From the NCBI GenBank assembly GCA_902782595.1, contig CACZNW010000009.1, positions 1 through 19,459 of the forward strand: a DNA stretch of 19,459 nucleotides, read 5' to 3'. Under the pieces are notes generated by a model that worked only from the letters and a program-made list of their open reading frames with translations, had not been told where the DNA came from and did no database searches. Shown piece by piece: positions 16,996-19,459 of the stretch; the stretch's first letter is position 1, and each line of letters begins with the position of its first letter. A program made the position numbers and the translations under genes. The stretch is from an uncultured Methanobrevibacter sp. Lineage in GTDB: Archaea; Methanobacteriota; Methanobacteria; Methanobacteriales; Methanobacteriaceae.

Positions 16996-17541
16996 TTATT
17001 TAAAGTTAATAGCTCTTTGTTCAAAGTGTGCTTTTGGAAATCCGCATACTGGGCATTTTTCAGGTGCATTAGGACCTGAAAATATAAATCCACAGTTTTC
17101 ACATTTCCATTCAATGTCTTCATCTTTGCTGAACACCTTATCATTTTCAACATTGGAAAGTAATGTCAAATATCTTTCTTCGTGATGTTTTTCGATTTCA
17201 CCAACCTTATCGAATAAAAATGCTATTTCCGGGAAACCCTCTTCACGTGCAGTTTCAGCAAATCCCTTATACATTGAAGTCCATTCTTCATGTTCGCCTG
17301 CTGCAGCATCAGCAAGGTTGGTTTCAATGTCTGGAATTTCCCCATCATGCAATATCTTAAACCATAATTTTGCGTGTTCCCTTTCGTTTTTGGAAGTTTC
17401 CATGAATATGTCATGAATCTGAACATATCCTGCCTCTTTTGCCTGCAGAGCATAGTATTGGTATTTGGTATGTGCCTGGGACTCGCCGGCAAATGCATAT
17501 TTTAAATTTTCTTCAGTTTTTGTGCCTTTTAACTCAGTCAT
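16996..17541 (-). CDS. rbr: Rubrerythrin (first of tandem pair)
   Basis: This is a peroxide-reducing diiron and rubredoxin-domain protein of 181 residues, the tandem paralogue of 16365-16910. The same ligands are present: Glu20, Glu53 with His56, Glu83, Glu86, Glu117 with His120, and the four cysteines 147, 150, 163 and 166. It differs mainly in the helices flanking the identical central block and in the rubredoxin loop (FSGPNAPEK instead of YGKEAPEV), so the two may prefer different electron donors or conditions. A very strong ribosome site, GGAGGGG (minus strand, 17548-17554), precedes the ATG. The gap to the DUF4013 gene is only 50 bases and holds a terminator hairpin. Its own promoter may therefore lie in the end of that gene, where TTATATT occurs at about 17606-17613; alternatively it is reached by read-through. 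Confidence 0.94.
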   Translation of the reverse strand: MTELKGTKTEENLKYAFAGESQAHTKYQYYALQAKEAGYVQIHDIFMETSKNEREHAKLWFKILHDGEIPDIETNLADAAAGEHEEWTSMYKGFAETAREEGFPEIAFLFDKVGEIEKHHEERYLTLLSNVENDKVFSKDEDIEWKCENCGFIFSGPNAPEKCPVCGFPKAHFEQRAINFK

Positions 17542-17559
17542 TTTAACCCCTCCGTTTTA

Positions 17560-17595
17560 AAAAAATAAAATTAAAGGAAATTGAATATCCTTTAA
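17560..17595 (-). terminator. Hairpin terminator of the DUF4013 gene
   Basis: TTAAAGGA (17571-17578) and TCCTTTAA (17588-17595) form a perfect 8-bp stem with a 9-base loop that includes the TAA stop (17592-17594). On the minus strand it is followed by TTTTATTTTTTT. It closely resembles an intrinsic terminator. Confidence 0.65.
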
Positions 17596-18422
17596 GCTAT
17601 GTCAGAATATAACAGCCCTATCGCTCTTGAAGAGAAGAATACTAAATATGGAGTAACTACAATGGAAAGAATGCTGATTCCTGGTACGTAAGCATTTAAT
17701 ACATTTATTATTGCATTAATAACTATAATTACAATTATAATTAATATTACAACTGCTATAACTTTTCCCCATCCTATTCTTCCAATATCTTTAAATGCTT
17801 CCGCAATATTTAAAGAATATCCCAGATTGTCTGTATTAGCAAGTCTTGCTTGCGCTATTGTCTGAAGTAATGCAAAGAATATGAACAATACAACGGCAAC
17901 AATTCCGGTTATAATCATTGCATTTCCGAGCTGGATAAATGCAGACTGTGGGAAAAGATCTGTAATGAGTACTGTTGTATTGGCCGGTGCATTCATGGAT
18001 GCAATTATCATTTTTGTCATCATGTCATAAGACATGCCAAATAAATTTGTAGCCCAACCGACAATCAGAACAATAATGGCCGGAATTATATAGTAGACAA
18101 TGCACATTACCAGATATTTAATACCTGTTATCAGGTTCCCCTTCCAGTTAAATTCAGGTGCTGAATCTGTCTGGTCAATTCCGGATTTCACAATACTTAC
18201 CAGATAACCGCTCAGGATAAACCCTACGATTATACCAAATATAATTACTATAATTCCTAAAACAGTGAATAAGGCATTGTCAATTATGCCCAATCCCATA
18301 ACGGCAAATCCTAAAAATATCAGAACTACCGCAACAATTGACAAAGCAATATATATTGCAAGTTTTGTCAAATCAGTTGAAGGAAATACAAAACCCTCTT
18401 TAATAATTTCAATAATATCCAT
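17592..18422 (-). CDS. DUF4013-type integral membrane protein
   Basis: This 276-residue membrane protein is of unknown function. Six hydrophobic segments are visible, at about 19-43, 50-78, 100-124, 165-190, 219-243 and 247-270. The connecting part after the second helix has the pattern typical of DUF4013 proteins of methanogens (GYLVSIVKSGI, PEFNW, then GIKYLV and YYIIP). No catalytic motif or transporter signature is recognised. A GTG at 18431 would add three residues, but it is part of the ribosome site AAGGTGA, so ATG at 18422 is preferred. A TATA box and a 12-bp palindrome lie upstream, and a hairpin terminator ends it, so it looks like a single-gene unit between mch and the rubrerythrins. 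The context gives no hint of substrate. Confidence 0.75.
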   Translation of the reverse strand: MDIIEIIKEGFVFPSTDLTKLAIYIALSIVAVVLIFLGFAVMGLGIIDNALFTVLGIIVIIFGIIVGFILSGYLVSIVKSGIDQTDSAPEFNWKGNLITGIKYLVMCIVYYIIPAIIVLIVGWATNLFGMSYDMMTKMIIASMNAPANTTVLITDLFPQSAFIQLGNAMIITGIVAVVLFIFFALLQTIAQARLANTDNLGYSLNIAEAFKDIGRIGWGKVIAVVILIIIVIIVINAIINVLNAYVPGISILSIVVTPYLVFFSSRAIGLLYSDIA

Positions 18423-18447
18423 ATTTTTCACCTTAAATGAATTAAAT

Positions 18448-18477
18448 TCTCAATTGAGACAAAGTTATATTTATTTA
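18448..18477 (-). promoter_or_regulatory. Promoter of the DUF4013 gene with palindromic candidate operator
   Basis: The minus strand has ATAAATATAA (about 18466-18475), placing transcription start near 18443 and leaving about 20 bases of leader with AAGGTGA. Just downstream of the TATA box is the perfect 12-bp palindrome TCTCAATTGAGA (18448-18459), in a position where a bound protein would block initiation. Confidence 0.5.
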
Positions 18478-18539
18478 TCTTAATATATTAAATTTTTCAA
18501 AAAGAGACGTAGAAATTAGTAGATGTGAAAAAAATATTA

Positions 18540-18581
18540 CCAAAAAATAGAAAAAAATAGATGAATATAGTTATTCATCTA
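18540..18581 (-). terminator. Hairpin terminator of mch
   Basis: TAGATGAATA (18558-18567) and TATTCATCTA (18572-18581) form a perfect 10-bp stem with a 4-base loop, containing the last codons and the TAA stop of mch. On the minus strand TTTTTTTCTATTTTTTGG follows at once. It is the clearest terminator in the window. Confidence 0.75.
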
Positions 18582-19459
18582 CACCGAAGGATTTTTTAAG
18601 TAAATCAGCGTTGACAAATCCTTCTTTATAAATTTTACCAGTGGTTAAATCATTGATGACTACTTCTGCAGGAGCAAACATTCCTTTGTCGATTTGGTAG
18701 AAATCAAATCCAGCTTCTTTAAATACATCGAAGAATGGTTTGCCATATCCGTCAGCTGCAGAGGATGGTAGTTGAGCAGCCACATCAGCAATGTCATCAC
18801 CTTCTTCAGATTCAACATAGTAGTAGGTTCTTCCACCAAATAATACTGCATCGTTGGTTTTACCCATTGCTTTTAATCCGTCAGGGTCAACAGGTGCGAT
18901 TGGTGCGATACCTGCAGCATGTTTTACTTTTGTTACATCAAATTTAATAAATTCCAGCATTTTGTAAGTTCCGTTTTCAACTACCCTACCTGAAATTTGA
19001 ATAGATCCAACGAGAGAAGAAGTAGGAGCTACAAGCAAGTAAACATCTTTAACATCAACATCACATTCATCGGCAATGTATTGGGCAACATCTTCACCAG
19101 GCAGTACATCAGCTTCCAGAGTTAAAATAGCCAAGTCAGCATCTTTGTCTTCGTAACCGATTTCCTCATAGGTTTCAGCAGGTTTTAATGCAATTGCCCT
19201 TGCAGGTCCTGAACCTAATGCGAAGAAATCTCCAACTGATACGGACCATCCTGCTTTTTGGGAACCTAAGGTTGAAATTGACGGTGAGTCAGTTTTGATT
19301 TTTACTGAAGGAAGTGCGAATTTTTCAGACAAATCTCCAGGAATTGAAATTCCAACATCTGCGAGTCCACCCAGACAAACTTTAGTATAAAGTTCTCCTG
19401 CTTTAAAACTTCCATCTACATTAACACCACAGTCAATAACAGTAGCACCATTATCTAAA
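18571..19459 (-). CDS. mch: Methenyltetrahydromethanopterin cyclohydrolase (partial, 5' end outside window)
   Basis: Mch interconverts N5-formyl- and N5,N10-methenyl-tetrahydromethanopterin, the third step of CO2 reduction to methane, in the cytoplasm. The window holds the last 295 residues and the TAA stop. With the family at about 316-320 residues, roughly 20-25 N-terminal residues are missing. The reading frame runs on past the internal Met at 19332 to the window edge as LDNGATVIDCGVNVDG and CLGGLADV, which belong to the conserved N-terminal part, so the Met at 19332 is not the start. Other family blocks seen are FFALGSGPARA, the acidic stretch DADLAILTLE, and the C-terminal region with PSSAADGYGKPFF, DKGMFAPA and NDLTTGK. 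It ends in a strong hairpin terminator, so it is not co-transcribed with the DUF4013 gene. Confidence 0.95.
   Translation of the reverse strand, partial: LDNGATVIDCGVNVDGSFKAGELYTKVCLGGLADVGISIPGDLSEKFALPSVKIKTDSPSISTLGSQKAGWSVSVGDFFALGSGPARAIALKPAETYEEIGYEDKDADLAILTLEADVLPGEDVAQYIADECDVDVKDVYLLVAPTSSLVGSIQISGRVVENGTYKMLEFIKFDVTKVKHAAGIAPIAPVDPDGLKAMGKTNDAVLFGGRTYYYVESEEGDDIADVAAQLPSSAADGYGKPFFDVFKEAGFDFYQIDKGMFAPAEVVINDLTTGKIYKEGFVNADLLKKSFGVDE

Noticed and set aside
16926..17498. Overlapping minus- and plus-strand ORFs of 65-91 residues across the rubrerythrins
   Set aside because: They are shadows in other frames of clearly coding sequence. The two similar shadow sets simply mirror the duplication.
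18571..19332. Met at 19332 as the start of mch
   Set aside because: The frame continues upstream with conserved Mch sequence to the window edge, so the true start is outside.

Overview
The window looks like a chromosomal segment of a gut or rumen methanogen of the order Methanobacteriales, most likely Methanobrevibacter. The evidence is an AT-rich base composition, a methanogenesis gene (mch, methenyl-H4MPT cyclohydrolase), an archaeal-type thymidylate synthase, archaeal TATA-box promoters with oligo-T terminators, and very large secreted adhesin-like proteins of the type that fills Methanobrevibacter genomes. The bile salt hydrolase points to an intestinal habitat. Species cannot be fixed from the sequence alone.

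Layout. thyA (20-718) is the only plus-strand gene. It converges, with a 4-base gap, on a minus-strand array of three paralogous giant secreted proteins (723-5198, 5210-9754, 9885-13829; 1491, 1514 and 1314 residues). All three share one order of parts: signal peptide, parallel beta-helix built from GGAIY-type repeats, an intact papain-family (C1) cysteine protease, a conserved post-protease beta domain, a stalk of Ig-like modules, and a very lysine-rich C-terminal module. Next, still on the minus strand, comes a two-gene unit in which a eukaryote/bacteria-like nicotinamide phosphoribosyltransferase (14876-16285) is translationally coupled to a choloylglycine/bile salt hydrolase (13889-14866). 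Further right are two tandem rubrerythrins (16365-16910 and 16996-17541), a six-helix DUF4013 membrane protein (17592-18422), and the 3' part of mch (18571 to the window edge; its start lies outside).

How the genes fit together. The left two thirds reads as a host- or community-interaction region (surface proteases/adhesins, bile salt deconjugation, nicotinamide salvage) lying between core genes (thyA, mch). The rubrerythrins protect the anaerobe from peroxide. Grouping these as a gut-adaptation region is inference; co-transcription is well supported only for the NAMPT-bile salt hydrolase pair and for the 11-base-spaced pair of protease-adhesins.

Regulation visible in the sequence. There are convincing TATA boxes in front of the NAMPT gene, the second rubrerythrin and the DUF4013 gene. 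Each has a short symmetric or repeated element beside it (an 8-bp inverted repeat, an 11-bp-phased direct repeat and a 12-bp palindrome) that could be an operator. Several genes end in hairpins whose stem contains the stop codon, followed by T-rich tracts. All three giant genes start with TTG. No tRNA, rRNA, CRISPR array or insertion sequence was seen, and no gene-free stretch exceeds about 140 bases.
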